NCBI GenBank assembly: GCA_037576195.1
Contig: CM075102.1
Location: 41,288,745-41,352,744, forward strand
Source: Phytoseiulus persimilis
Taxonomy: Eukaryota; Arthropoda; Arachnida; Mesostigmata; Phytoseiidae
DNA length: 64,000 bases
Reading direction: 5' to 3'
The position numbers were made by a program, and so were the translations under genes. Under the pieces are notes generated by a model, which had not been told where the DNA came from, ran no database searches, and saw nothing but the letters and a program-made list of their open reading frames with translations. Positions 23,350-35,459 of this stretch are shown piece by piece. Every line of letters starts with the position of its first letter. The first letter of the stretch is position 1.

Positions 23350-26300
23350 CTAGGTGAGTCGCTCGTAGAATAGAAGGTATGCCTCAGCGTTCAGAACGGC
23401 CGCCTCCGGAACGCTCCGCACGGACGAGTCGCTTATGAGGTACCATCGACCATCAGGAATAGAAATTTCTTTTTCATCTTCAACTGGTGAATCTGCTGTC
23501 GGCTCCTCACTCGCTTCATCGCTGATGTAACCTTGAGAGGTGCTTTGGCTCGCTGCTTCGGAAGCTGCATCTTGGGTCTCGCAGCGACGATGCATTTCCC
23601 GGATCAGATCATCGAGTCCCATCTTTAGAGGGAGTGGCTGGAGGAACTTCTCGCCTGCCTTCGTATTGGGTCTTACTTTGACGTAAGCGATGTAGTGGCC
23701 ACCGTGCAGCCCACCGTTGTGCTTTACGATCCCATAAAGGCTGGAAGGAATCGAGAACCACAGTTTGAATGCGGAGCTAATTGATGATGCCGACTGAGTT
23801 CCGAGCCCGAGGTAGTTTCTGGGACAGTGGTCAAATTGTGGCCTCCTTATACTAAATCTTCGGGTATTGCTTTTTCCCTGAAGTTCCCTGATGGAGGCGT
23901 ATTTTGTACGGCTCACTGTAGCGAATCGAACTTGACTTCGAGTCCAATCGATGTTCGTGAGCCGCTGCGATCATTTCACAGAAATAGCTCACTCACCTGT
24001 AGAGAATCTTGGTTTGTCCGGGCTTCATCGACGGTAGATTTATACAAGCTTTACTGCAGTACGGCGCAAGGTCGAGTACTTTGGGAAATGACACCTGAAT
24101 GTTGTTCTTGCTCAAGCGGAAGCCATACTGCGGAGAATCGACAGCTGTTATTCACTCTCGCGTCGACCCACTAATATTGGAAACGAGCTGCTCCAGAATA
24201 GAATTCGAGAGCTCCGAATATAGCTCCTCACCTGGATGAAACGTTTGAGATGAAGCGTCAGCACAGCTGGGGGAATAAGTACCAGGACTTGCATTTGAGC
24301 ATTGGTGTACACTCGCTCTTTTTTTCCGTTCTTGCCAAGCTTGCCATAGTCCTCCGTGCAATGATCGCAGCCGAACTTGTTCTTCCCGGACAGAACTTCA
24401 AGATCAGTAAAAGCCGCGAGACACGATACGATCGAATGGTCCGCATGGCCCAGAGCTTCGGGGCTCGTGCAATGAGATCGGTCACCCAGAGTCGACAGGG
24501 AAAGCTCTTTCCAGACATCCTTGTGCTTCTGAATGAGTTCGTCCTCTTCGTCATCAGGGCAAATGGAGCCGACGCCGCTGTCAACTGGAAACCGGAATCT
24601 TTGTGAGTCTTCGTACGCAAGACTTGGAGAACGCGGACTCGAAATCGTGCGGACTCCCTTCGGAATCCTGGAAACAAAACAGAAGTCCGGTCCCGATGTG
24701 CTGAACTTACCCTCGGACTGATTCTCATTGCTTGATCGCCTTCGCTGGTTGATCCCTATCTCGCCAACTTTGGCCAGAATTGAATCGACTTCTTTCACTT
24801 CGGGCTCTTCGTCCCCGTTGGGCTTCGTGGAGTTCTGTTCGGCATCACCTTCAGCATCACTTGCGCTTTTTTCGGAAGAGCTGTTATCACCATTCTCTCG
24901 GGACTCGTTATCAGGAGAATTAGAGTGCGTGGGGCTGCCCTCTTTCGATGATCGGGATACTTCGGAAGACAGCGAATTTTTTCGCGCAGCGTCGCGACGG
25001 ATGCGTTGTTGCTGGAAAGCAATGGTAAGCCGATGAAGACAATCTTCACCACCTGAGCACCAAACTTCGATTTCGTCGTCAGGTCGCAACGCTCACATTC
25101 AGTTAACTCACCTTTTTTTTTTGTCTCTTCGCATTTTTGAGTTGATGTTTCGAGGGCCCTTCTTTCCTCGATCCGTACATCTCCTCCAGTTCGTCCATCA
25201 TAGGGTCAGGCTTGCGTTGAGGCACAACCTTCTTCTTTGGCGCAACAATCGGCAATGAAAGGTCGACGAATGGTTCGAAGTTTTGTGAGGACTTCCGGCA
25301 TTGTAGACAAAGGATCGTGTTTATGAGGAGACCGCCGAAAACCGTCTCTAAAAAAGTATGGTGCGTCTGCTTCTTGTAGGAGTCTATTTGCTGTTTGATA
25401 TGCGGCTTCACACTCTGCAAGGACGAAAGGGAAAAAAGTGAACCGGAGAAATTTGTGCTATGTGTTCCACAGGAAGAAACGGCAGTTGCCGCAGTGCTCA
25501 CCTCTGGTGCGACGCTCTTCTTCAGTCCGAATTTCGTGAGGATAGCCGACTTCATTCGTTTGCTCTCCTCGTTGAACACTCCCTCAAACAAGTGACGGAG
25601 TAGTTCTTGACTGTCTTGCTGCTGGTATCCTCGAAATTGAGGGGACTTCACGCAGATTTCGTGGAACAAACTACCGGGTGAGAAGACCTCTTTTGACCCG
25701 TATAGAAATTCTTTGAAAAATTCCGCTAGAGCCGAAGTCAGCTCGCCGGGGTCGCCTAGCGTTAATTCTAGGGTTTTCATATCTCTTATGATGGAGGTTT
25801 TTCCCAACGGCTGAACAGTCCACTGTACATCGTCCTTGACGGCAGCGAGGCATGCGTCGGTCAATAGGTGAGTTTGTGCCAGGTTCTGCATCACTGAATT
25901 GAAGAAACAAGTGTTCCCCAAGTTCGACAATCCTTTCGGCTTCCTCAGCTCCTCGATCGGCGTTTCGAGCACTCTAATTTTGACGCCTCCGATCATCTCG
26001 GGCACAGCTTCCTCAGAGGTCGATGCTTCCGAACCGCAGGCGTTGTTCGCTTCCCCTTCCCCAGAGACTGCTTCTGTGAACGAAGACGAATGTTTGTGGA
26101 GAGAGCGTCGGTCGAGTCCGGTTGTCATCAAACACCATCATCTTCAAAATGCTAGCACAACGACATGCTACTCACGCTGCGTTGGAGCTTGTTGGAAATC
26201 CTTCACGACGTTATGCTTCTCGGGCTTCGCTTGGAGATTTTGCAGCATTTGAATGGCTTGGACAAGCTGCTTCGTTTGAGCCGGGTTTATATAGTCGTTG

Positions 26301-27244
26301 CAACGATAGCACCAAACTTGCCAAGAGGCGATGTTGACCGCCACGTCGTGGGAGTCTGACCGAGGTTTGTTCTGGTGTTGCTCAGCATGGCGATGAGGTG
26401 TATATCTGCGAGAACATTCCCAGTTAGAAACTTTTTCATCATCATTTTGTGCGGCAATGTTTAACGGTAGATCTCAACGCAGATGGGACCTCATAGACCA
26501 ATGAGCACCGAGTACCTTGAGCAGCCCCGGTTCGCACACTGTAGGCAGACCCAGATGGCCTGGAAGCTTTTCCGAATGTCTTCTGGTAGATCAACATCAT
26601 TGGGCTTTTCTTCTTCGACGTCTTTTTCACGGTCATTTTCTTCCTTGTCACAATCTTTGCACTTCGACAAATCAGCAAGTTCCCCTCCGTTCACCGCTTT
26701 CCTCAGATGGGTCAACGAAAGAGCTTTATTCAGATGTGAACAGGCCGGCACTGCAAATAGAGAGAGAAAATCTATCAGCCCGCGCTCCTTCACACTCCAC
26801 TCCAGAACCTGCGATTGGACTGCACGAGTGGGGGTGAAGCTGCTGTGGGTGGACACTCAAAGCCCTGGTACCTCGAAGCTTTTGAGGGCTGAGACGGCTC
26901 CGTCGAATGGTTCGGAAAACGGAAACATCGTCGATAGCCCGACACATTTAACGACGATCAACGCTCAGTCTCGGACGGAGATAATGACACAAAAATTGAA
27001 GCACAACATGGTCCCGATATTGCCACAAAAACTGGAACGATTTACTCGTCGGACTCCCTCCGGTGAATTTGAGGTAGAGTCGGGACTGGCTAAGAGAAAA
27101 CTCGGCCTCGCGCACGATTCGAGCAGCCTCAGGCTCATTTGCCGCTCCAAGGAGCGGTCGTTGCAATAAGTACTCACTGAGACTGATTTCTGTGTGGTCT
27201 TCTTCATTTCGGTCCTCGCTGCTACTACGATTCGTTTTCGCCAT
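23350..27244 (-). CDS. USP16: Ubiquitin-specific protease USP16/45
   Basis: Nine exons (27244-27178, 26750-26516, 26405-26176, 26073-25502, 25414-25112, 25011-24711, 24584-24232, 24127-23997, 23740-23350) give an 860-residue protein, and every junction keeps phase. Residues about 26-140 form a UBP zinc finger (CSHLNKAL, CKDCDK, WVCLQCANRGCSR, WQVWCYRCNDYI). The peptidase domain has the Cys box GLSNLGNTCFFNSVMQNL (catalytic Cys about 233), the QQDSQELL segment and the His box HNGGLHGGHYIAYVKV (His about 746). It ends with the typical WYLISDSSVRSV and YLLFYERL motifs. The region between the catalytic halves is acidic and Ser-rich, as in human USP16. Family members remove ubiquitin from histone H2A (USP16) or from DNA-repair proteins (USP45); which applies here is unknown. 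Two introns (25501-25415 and 24710-24585) are multiples of three without stops. Confidence 0.95.
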
Positions 27245-29775
27245 CGTGCTATTTGTTAAAGCGGACCCTGAAGGTCCACTCCAGTCAGCCTCGACCAACT
27301 CGAAAGGCCGCTTTGACGGTATCTGCTTAATCTGGTTTAGGGACTGAGTTAAATCTCGAGAACTTCTCCGTCTGGGGCTGCTGCAAAGCAAGGAAGAGAA
27401 CTTAGAACAAAGCCACCAGGTGGCTCTGCGGATGGTATATTCCAACGCTAACTGCAGGGCATGGGGGCCACCGGATTCAACTTGTATAGTCAAGAGAATC
27501 GTGCGATTTTAGGCATGAGTAACCTCTCGAGCCAATGCATTGAGAACTATTCGAAGAGCATTACCTGGTGTTGAGCGACTGGTTCATGGAGAAAATCCTA
27601 GGCGTAGGGCAGGTGTTTGGGATTTGGTAAGAATCAACATACCGTCGAGTCGACTTGGAATTTGTTGAGATCTTAGAAGAGAGTTCTTCCTGTGACGCGG
27701 AACGCAGTGATCAGACAGGGTTCCCACTGAGGGGCAGAACGCGCGACGCGGTCGGTCGGGACCCGTCCGAAAAAATGGGAGGAACGATATCAAGATAACG
27801 AAAGAAGACAGCAGACACTTGAAGACAATGTGGCGGATGATCTTTGCCTGAGCGCGTTAGCGGAGGCTGGGCGCTGTTTCTGTCTTTTGGCTGATCGTGG
27901 GCGAAATGAGTAGAAGCTTGTGGGGGCATGTGACTGTTCTAAGTTCGAAACCAAATCTGCGCTCTGTATCAATTGATGGCGGCGGGGTGAACTTAGCACC
28001 GCTTCGTTGCGTAATGGTCACTGAGCGAGCATTCAAATCGGACGGCCGAAGAAACTCGAGCTGATGGAGTGCATCGCGCAGAATTAACGTTGTTGCATGT
28101 AATCCATGATCGACTGAATGCGAACGGCACTATCACTTCAATTTCTTCGACATCTCCAGCTAGAGCCCGGGAATGACATTCACTCTCTCCGTTCCGTTGG
28201 CCCACACCGAATCGTTTGATACGCTCAAGCCGTGCAACTCTCCTGACAAGTGAGCCAGAAGAGTCGGATCACTTCCCAACCACGTGAAACGACCAGCCAA
28301 ACGAGGAACTGAAGATCCAGTTCAGAGTGCTGTGAATATTCAGGCGTACCATCCGTATCGAAGGTAGAGAGAAAAAATCTACTCTGGTACCCTTCGTCAA
28401 TGAGGAGGACGAGCGGATGCCAAACTCAACATTCGCTCATCGTTTCGTCCACACAGCCACTGATGCTTGAGGAGATTTTTTCCGAGGGATTCCCTGCTCT
28501 GAATAATTTCAAGTCTGCCGCCAACTGAAGGCCGCTGTTGATGTCTCTCCTCCTCGACGATGGGTTCTCTGTGGCGATGGCAGCAGGGACGCCTCCGCTC
28601 GCTCTTGCAGTCAGGACAGTCAAGCAGCCGAGGGAGCCCAGACCGACCCTCCTTTCCTGATCACAGCGCACCTCACTCGCAATCGAACTTCTCTTTCACC
28701 AAACTCTCCGGTTCTCTCAGAAACCACTCGGCTGTGCTAAAGTATGACAGGGCTTCTGCTCGTTCCGCTGCCAACCGTCCTACTCCCCTCCATGCGAGGG
28801 AACTCGGTGTCATAGACTTGAGGGTAAGTTGAACGATCCGTTTACTCTGAGCTTTCTTTCTGCCCAGATTGATCTCGAATATAACAATCTTTGTCAACCC
28901 GTATCTCGGGGAACAAGCTACTAACAAGTGAATCCGAGGGGGAGCTCTCCGTTGGGAGTCAGAGAGACAGTGGACAGCTGATTATTTTCTGCTGCCGTTC
29001 TCTGATTCTGAAAGGTCTCCCCTAAATCGTCCGCTCGAGACCCAGTTGAGCCATGAATCTGACGTCAGAGCCCGGGTGTAACGGTAACACATCCAATTAT
29101 CGGAGCAAAGATTTCTAGGAGCATCCGAACGTTTTTCGCGCATCAATGCACGCGGCGAACACTCACCTTCTTACTGATTCGGTGCATTAGAAACGGCCTA
29201 GCCGAACGATTGATCTTGAGGCGCTCGGTTCGATCTCAGGAACTCCAAGGAGATTCGTACTCACGTATGCGGTTATCACAGTCGAGGAATGCAGCACAAA
29301 ATTCTAGGCAATGCTGGCGCTGCGATAACGTTCCATGATGAAACCTGGCGGTTATTGGGTTCAGTGGATCCGATTCACCCACATCCATGGCGGGCATATC
29401 CATATCGAAAACATCGATCTGCGGGGACAGAGTGGGTCCTGGACGTCGCGGATGTGCCCTTGACCGAATCGATCGTCCATTGACAACTCGGAGCCTTCTT
29501 GTTATGTGATGCGTTTCACGGCAGAGCCGTTGACGCGCACAAGCCAAGACGGATCACTGGTTCGAGCTCATGATATGCATCAGTCTTTCGTTGTCTGTGC
29601 TCCGAGCAGAAGGATTGCTGGAGATTTGTTCATGGTCCGCGAATCCCTGTAAAACGTCCCGCCGTCTCCACTTGAATTAGAGTCGATTTTTACTTCCCAG
29701 AACATGGAGGCGCACGTGGGAGGATCCAAAAGATCGACGAACGACAGCAGTTGATTCACAGAAGGAGGGATAAAG
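27245..29775. other. Divergent intergenic region, no gene seen
   Basis: This 2.5 kb lies between the first coding exons of USP16/45 (minus) and the YccV-domain gene (plus), so it should hold both promoters and leaders. No TATA box clearly linked to either gene, no RNA gene and no transposon were recognised. Confidence 0.5.
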
Positions 29776-30881
29776 ATGTTGCCGGGATGGATCCAGCATT
29801 ACGGCGGGATCCGGGAATATTTCAGCCGTGGAATCCGTGCCGAAATTTGGCACCTTATCTTCGTCCTTCTGATCATGCCGCTACAAGTTTTCGTCTCCTA
29901 CGAAATCTCTCAAGCAATGGAGACAAGCTGGAGTCCTGAAGAGTGAGTCAGTTCTCTCTAGGCTCATAGAGTTGACGTAGAAATCTGAGCACATCGATTC
30001 CTTGGTCGTCGAGGCTAGCTCTCATCAGTAGACGTGAAACCGCAGACAACACTCAAAAGACTCACTCGAATTCCAGCCGATTCCCCGGACGAATATTCTC
30101 GGACCATTGCTCTACTCTGATCTCGCTCGAGTTGTGGCGTCAGCTGTATCTGCAACGAGTCAAGTTTGGAATGATCGACGCATCTCCGGGCGTCCTTTAT
30201 CCGGAATCGAACGACCCGAGGGGAGAGTGCCCCGCTGTAGAAGTCATGAAGTACCGATATCCTGAGGGTTATTACGCGCATTCGCATATACCAAGAAACA
30301 ACAGGTTTGTTCTCTCTCTCGCTGACTGTTAGGCTCATTCACCTCATTCGGGCTTGATTGAAACGTTCGGAAACTTCTCAGAGACGGGGTCATTTTCCGA
30401 GTGGGGAGCATTGTGCAGCATCGAATTCAAGGTTACCGCGGCGTCATCGTCGGCTGGGACTTGAGCGCTAGAGCTCCCCAAGAGTGGTTCAAATCGCTGT
30501 ACGATATAGATGAGGTGAGCGTTCAATACACGGGTGATACGATGAAGGTAGGATCATCAGATTTGGAGGAGCAAGAAGTAAAAATTCGCTTCTCCATCCT
30601 AGGTGCTGCCCGCTTTCATCAAAGCCGAACCCCATTACGCGGTGCTCGCAGACATAAGGGATCTCTCACCACCACAAATGATTTACGTGCCTCAGCATCT
30701 GCTCATCCGACATCACGTCAGCCTGTCCTGGGAGCACGGTGCCCTTGGACATATAGTCCACCCTGCAATGCAGAACTACTTCGTTGGCTTCGATGGCTTG
30801 AACTATGCTCCCCGACCCTGGCTGAGAGCGTTGTACCCTGAAGACTCAGACGTCCCCGAGTTGATGCGGGCTCGCGATTGA
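29776..30881 (+). CDS. Membrane-anchored YccV-like (hemimethylated DNA-binding fold) protein
   Basis: Four exons (29776-29942, 30077-30304, 30382-30514, 30603-30881) give 268 residues with consistent phases (2, 2, 0). The N-terminus carries one hydrophobic segment (residues about 24-41, IWHLIFVLLIMPLQVFV), likely a signal anchor. Residues about 133-245 form a YccV-like domain: FRVGSIVQHRIQGYRGVIVG, WFKSLYDID, then PHYAVLADI and IYVPQHLL. The fold is named for the bacterial hemimethylated-DNA-binding protein HspQ/YccV and also occurs at the C-terminus of FBXO21. A membrane anchor makes a DNA-binding role unlikely, and the substrate is unknown. The donor of intron 2 (GTTTGT) is weak, but the protein joins well across it. 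The gene is convergent with UBE2G2. Confidence 0.85.
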
Positions 30882-31518
30882 GGACGGCGCTCTGGCTTCG
30901 AGAAACACAAATCCTTGCCGAACACTTCGCAATCTGTGGCAATCTGCGACTCCAGTACAATCAGGACTCGTGTGTTCATTGTTGGTTGCTTCATAGCTTT
31001 CAAAGGCCCTCTAAGGAACTCGTTGCTACATTTTGTGGGCTAAGGCAACGATCAGTTCCAAGGAGCGGAAATGCATCCAGGGCGACAAGCTAGCGTCTCG
31101 AGGGGGTTTCGCAGAATAAGCCAGACAACATACACTTTGAAACTTCACAGGGTGTTGACTGAAAGACCGAACGAACCGCTGTGATACTCTCGCTGCACTT
31201 GGTGACAATGCATTCGAATACACGCGTATAAATGCAAACTCCAGAACCGGACATTCGTTGTTCTTTTATTGTCTGATTTCCACTGTGCCGATCATTATCA
31301 CGTGCAGCTGCTTCTCCAAAAATATACAAACGATCGATATCACGAGCGTGATTCTGTACAAAATGCTCCGAGTATAGCCACTTGTTCCTGTCAGCAAAGG
31401 GAATCATTTCACAAATATCTCGTTTGCTGGGTTTTGTTCCATGATATTTTGTTGAATAGAGACCGAGATAAGACGTTTCTGCACCAGTTCACTACATTAT
31501 AGCGTGAGCAAGCAGGTA
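30882..31518. other. Convergent 3' region of the YccV gene and UBE2G2
   Basis: This stretch separates two convergent stop codons. It contains an AATAAA on the minus strand at 31270-31265 for UBE2G2. No gene was seen. Confidence 0.55.
31265..31270 (-). terminator. Polyadenylation signal for UBE2G2
   Basis: A minus-strand AATAAA lies about 250 bp past the UBE2G2 stop codon. It is the nearest canonical signal and fits as the transcript end. Confidence 0.6.
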
Positions 31519-34314
31519 TTATACTTTCGAGAACGAGTCTGGGAGCCCAAGCGATTTCCGAACGAGGTGGTCGGCGATTCGATTGAACTGATCCCGATCC
31601 TCGCGCCACATTTTTGCTGCATCCACATTGGCTCCGGACTCCACATTCGGTTCGGCCAACATCGAGATGACAGAGAGCAGAATCTTCTCCACGGACTGAA
31701 CAGGACTCCAACGTTCTGAGGAGCATTCGTAACCCATTGGATCTTCCCCTGGAACAAACAAGTCCGCCGAGTCAGCGGATTCGCGATCTCCTCCCGTCAT
31801 GTCTTCCCTTGAGCGGACCGAAAGCATGGGTGTCTACCTGGAGCGTGAAGGATCGAGATGCAAACCCGACCGTCGGGGTAGATATTCGGATGATACATTT
31901 CGCAGGTGAATTGCATTTTCGGCGGAGCCAGAGGATAGTCCGGAGGGAATGTCAACTTCGCGGAGAAAACTCCACCCTCGAAACACGTTCCTTCTGGCCC
32001 AGTGATCATGGCTTCCCATTCGAAGAAATTCTCTTCGTTAATCGGTCCTGCAAAGAAATTTTCAGTTTTCAGAATCCGGATGCGTCACTACAATACACTC
32101 CTGCCATCAAAGATCGTGCTTCGGTAGCAGAAAACCCTCAAGATGGTTCGAATGGGGTGTTTTCAGAACTTTTATTTGATCTGACGGTATGCACAGAAGA
32201 TTACAGTTGTTTTCGTATCTCTTGGAACGTCGGAAATCTCGGATTCTTCTCGCTGATTTCCATCTCGCAGAGCTTCACGCGTTGTTCGGATTGACCGAGT
32301 GCAGGGTTCCCGGGTCACTCGGAGCATTTTAAAATATGAGAGTCCGGATGAACACTGCCTGTTATGCCTCAATCGAAATAACCCAACGGAACTCTTCTTT
32401 TCTGTGACGGCTCGGTTTCTTCGAAGGAGGTCACTTTGGTTTTACTCGGACCGGGCTCTCCGCAGGGGACAGAGGGCAGTACAGGTAGGGGATCCGACTC
32501 TTCGAGCAGCTTCTGAAGCTCCTCCTCGAGTTCCGATTGTTGCGCCTCCGGTGATATCGCGTTGGCGATGCTCTCTTCGATGTCGCGATGTTCAGCCGCT
32601 GCATCTTGGAGTTCATCCACAATGTTATGAGCCTAGAATGGATCAAAATGTGAATATACATTTGAGATGCTCGGCGAAAACGTGGACAACCCCGTGCCAT
32701 TGCCTTCCGCTGGCTGTGTGTGACGGCGCGGAGTGGAGAAAAATAAATCCTCAATCTCACCTTATCGACGTCGTTGTTCGCGGACCTCAAAGCTGAAGTT
32801 GCCAGTTTGAAGCCGTCGAGTATTTTAGCCATATCTTTTTGACTCTCAAGATCGCTGTGCATTTGATTGAGTTGATCGAGGACAGCGTATTGCTTCTCGA
32901 GTCGTTCTTCTGCGCGTTTCCGACGACGCAAAGCTGCCAGAGCTGACTTGTTGTTGCCTTCTCTTTTATGCTTCAAAGCCACGGCCTTCAAATCTTTGAT
33001 TTGCTCGATGATTTGCTCGATTTTGTCGGTGATCTTGGTCGTTGCATCGGTTATCGAAATCAGTGCCTTGTCGTGGTCCGTCAGGGGTCTTATGAGATCC
33101 GAGTTTTCGGCGAACATCACGGAGTCGTCTTTTATCGACAGGTCTGCCATCGCCTTAAGGACGAGCTCAAAGAGCTCCTCATTGCCGTCGCATGTGCTTT
33201 GACAGGCAGACCACACATCTCTGTACGGAACCTGGGTTTCCGTGTATGTTTCACCGCGAATGACGTCGCGGACTTCTTTCAAAGTCTTATCGAAAACACC
33301 AGAATTCACAAAAGCAGTTTCATGCTCTGTCACTGGGGCACCGAACCAACTCGATAACCAATCGCCCCAACCAGAGGATTTTGTTGGTCGTATCAGTCCC
33401 TCTTTCTTCAGAGACTCCATCACAGGCCAAAGACACACCGGTTGCGAATTTTTCCTCGTGAAGTCATCCATCAGGCTCTGCATTGTGAATATCGCTTTCT
33501 TCCGTTGCTTCGTGTAGTTGCAAATGAGACGTTTCCAGAAGTCCAATTTCTCATCGTAACCCAACGGGTTGGTCAGGCGAGGTTTCAGATCGCGAAATAG
33601 AAATGCCATCCGCTCATCATCGTCCCAATCACTGGGGAATTCGAACATTTTGATGAATCCGAAACTTCCCGCCGGTGGATGATCCTGTGCCTTCAGTGTC
33701 CTCAAGTCTCCGGAGTGATGCTGCTTTCACTTGTCGGAATGTCACAACAGCTCATTCGTTCATGGTTGGCAACGCGATTCGTTCGAGAGAATAACCCGCA
33801 TTTTGAAAGAGAACGGCTAGCGGCCGCATGAAGCGGTCTGCCTCGAGTAATTGACGGAGAGTCGAGCTCTCCCACACTGAGGATACACAGAGTGTTACAC
33901 ATCCTCTTCAAAGAACGAATTCAGACATGGTATCAGAGTCGAGGCGCAGCTTTTCTGATGGCGACCGAAGAAGTTGAGGAACTAGCCTCAACACTGGATA
34001 TTCTCCCCCTGCTCACCCTAATATCTCTCAGAAATGGGAATCGAGCCCAGCAAAACGAGAATTACACTTGACGTAACCAGGAAGCGTTCGAAAACTTTTA
34101 TCGAAGAGATTCGAGATCCCTCCGAACTGCCAGCGAGTCCAACCTAGAGGATGTTGTTCGACATTCTCCGAACAGCCACTTCCTCGGGGACGGACCGTGA
34201 TGGACGTGGGATATTCCTCACTCAGTCATACCAACCTGCTATGATTCCCTCAGGAGGATTCAAAGTGAGCTGCTTATACTCCGCCATGAGACGTCGGAGT
34301 GCTGATCGAGCCAT
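31519..34314 (-). CDS. UBE2G2: Ubiquitin-conjugating enzyme E2 G2
   Basis: Three exons (34314-34236, 32047-31838, 31748-31519) encode 172 residues, close to the 165 of human UBE2G2; both junctions are phase 1. Exon 1 gives [20 protein letters not shown]. Exon 2 gives [20 protein letters not shown], the [16 protein letters not shown] active-site segment (catalytic Cys at residue 89) and the acidic-loop start. Exon 3 gives [19 protein letters not shown] and [12 protein letters not shown]2G2 builds Lys48-linked ubiquitin chains at the ER membrane with gp78/HRD1 ligases, in ER-associated degradation; this role is inferred from strong similarity. Intron 1 is 2.2 kb and contains the entire CHMP7 gene on the same strand. 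The donor of exon 1 is GTTGGT, which is slightly weak. Confidence 0.95.
32171..32176 (-). terminator. Polyadenylation signal for CHMP7 inside UBE2G2 intron 1
   Basis: A minus-strand AATAAA lies 193 bp past the CHMP7 stop codon and only 124 bp before UBE2G2 exon 2. It supports CHMP7 as a separate transcription unit that ends within the host intron. Confidence 0.6.
32369..33648 (-). CDS. CHMP7: Charged multivesicular body protein 7 (ESCRT-III-like)
   Basis: Two exons (33648-32761 and 32632-32369) are joined in phase 0 by a 128 bp intron, giving 383 residues (human CHMP7 has 453). The N-terminal half has the winged-helix-like region seen in CHMP7 ([15 protein letters not shown] near the start, then KLDFWKRLI). 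From about residue 215 comes the Snf7 helical domain ([20 protein letters not shown]) and then an acidic C-terminal tail ([13 protein letters not shown]) like the MIM-bearing tails of ESCRT-III proteins. CHMP7 starts ESCRT-III assembly at the reforming nuclear envelope and in endosomal sorting, with LEM2 and CHMP4 as known partners. The frame stays open for 57 bases before the ATG, so a slightly earlier start is possible. The gene is nested in intron 1 of UBE2G2. Confidence 0.9.
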
Positions 34315-35459
34315 TCTGTCCACGTTATGCACAAACCGGAACTCAAAAGACAAGACGAACGACAGAAAATGACCGACACACGGAACTCGGCAGAATTTTC
34401 CCCGATGTTTCTCTTCTACTCAAATATACAGCTAGCAGACCAGCTGGTTTTCGACGTTTTGCAACTCGTTATTCGGCGGAACTCTTGTCGCTTTGGCGAA
34501 GCCAGCTGCCCCACGGGCTCGGCAAACCTGCGCGCCATCTGGTGTTGCGATCTTTCCAATGCCTAGTCAATCAGACAATGAGCTCCAACTCGTCCACTTG
34601 AGTATGCGAAATCGCCACCAGCACTGTTGAGAACGTGCTCCCGCGAATAGATTTCTCAACGGGGAGCGTATGTCGCAAAGCGCTGAACTTCGCCGGCGTT
34701 GACTTCCAATGCGCCAAATACTCCATGCCGATGGTTTGAGAACGCGTGGACACAAGACATTTGCATGCAATACACTGGAATCTTTTCAACATGGAACGTC
34801 CACAACTTGTACCCCTTCATTGGCCCGTCACTTTCAATGGTAGCTTCTCAGTCCTCGAAGAATGGGATCACTGTTGAGCATGTCTCGAGGTAGTGAGACC
34901 GTTGTAGCGAATCATGACATGCGTATCAGAACCAGTTGCCTACCCAGAGGGGGGGTGGCAAGGGCGCCATGCTCAAAAACTCTTCGACGATAACGGGAAG
35001 GGTGGATTGAGTTCGACTTCGATGAGCGAAATTGTTCCGCAAAGATTCAGTGTTATCAGGAGAATCTTCACAGTTTTGAAAAACATGTTGATCGCGTCAA
35101 GAAAAGCTCGCGACGATTATCATCATAATTATCGTCAGAACATCACATCATTGCCCCCCCCCCCCCTTTCCCCCTGAAACGGGGCCAAGTTCAGCTGCTA
35201 AACTAGTGGTTCCGTAGGCTTACATTCCACATCGATCTGCCTTGGGTAAGGACCGGGTGGAGAAACCCTCAGTGACAACGACGTTGATGGGAGAGTTCCC
35301 GCAAAGCTGAACCAGCGAAGCTGACTACGCCAGTGCTTTCATTCCAAAGAAGAACGGAAAATCGGAAAGGGAAAGCAGGGTCTCAACAGTTTCTGTCATA
35401 ACTGAAGTGCTCTCTCACATCAAATCGGGTTGCCTGCTCACACACTTGCGCTACTTCTC
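34315..35459. other. Intergenic, UBE2G2 promoter side
   Basis: The left part should hold the UBE2G2 promoter and leader. A poly-C run at about 35153-35166 and a sequence like worn transposon DNA follow. No gene was recognised. Confidence 0.45.
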
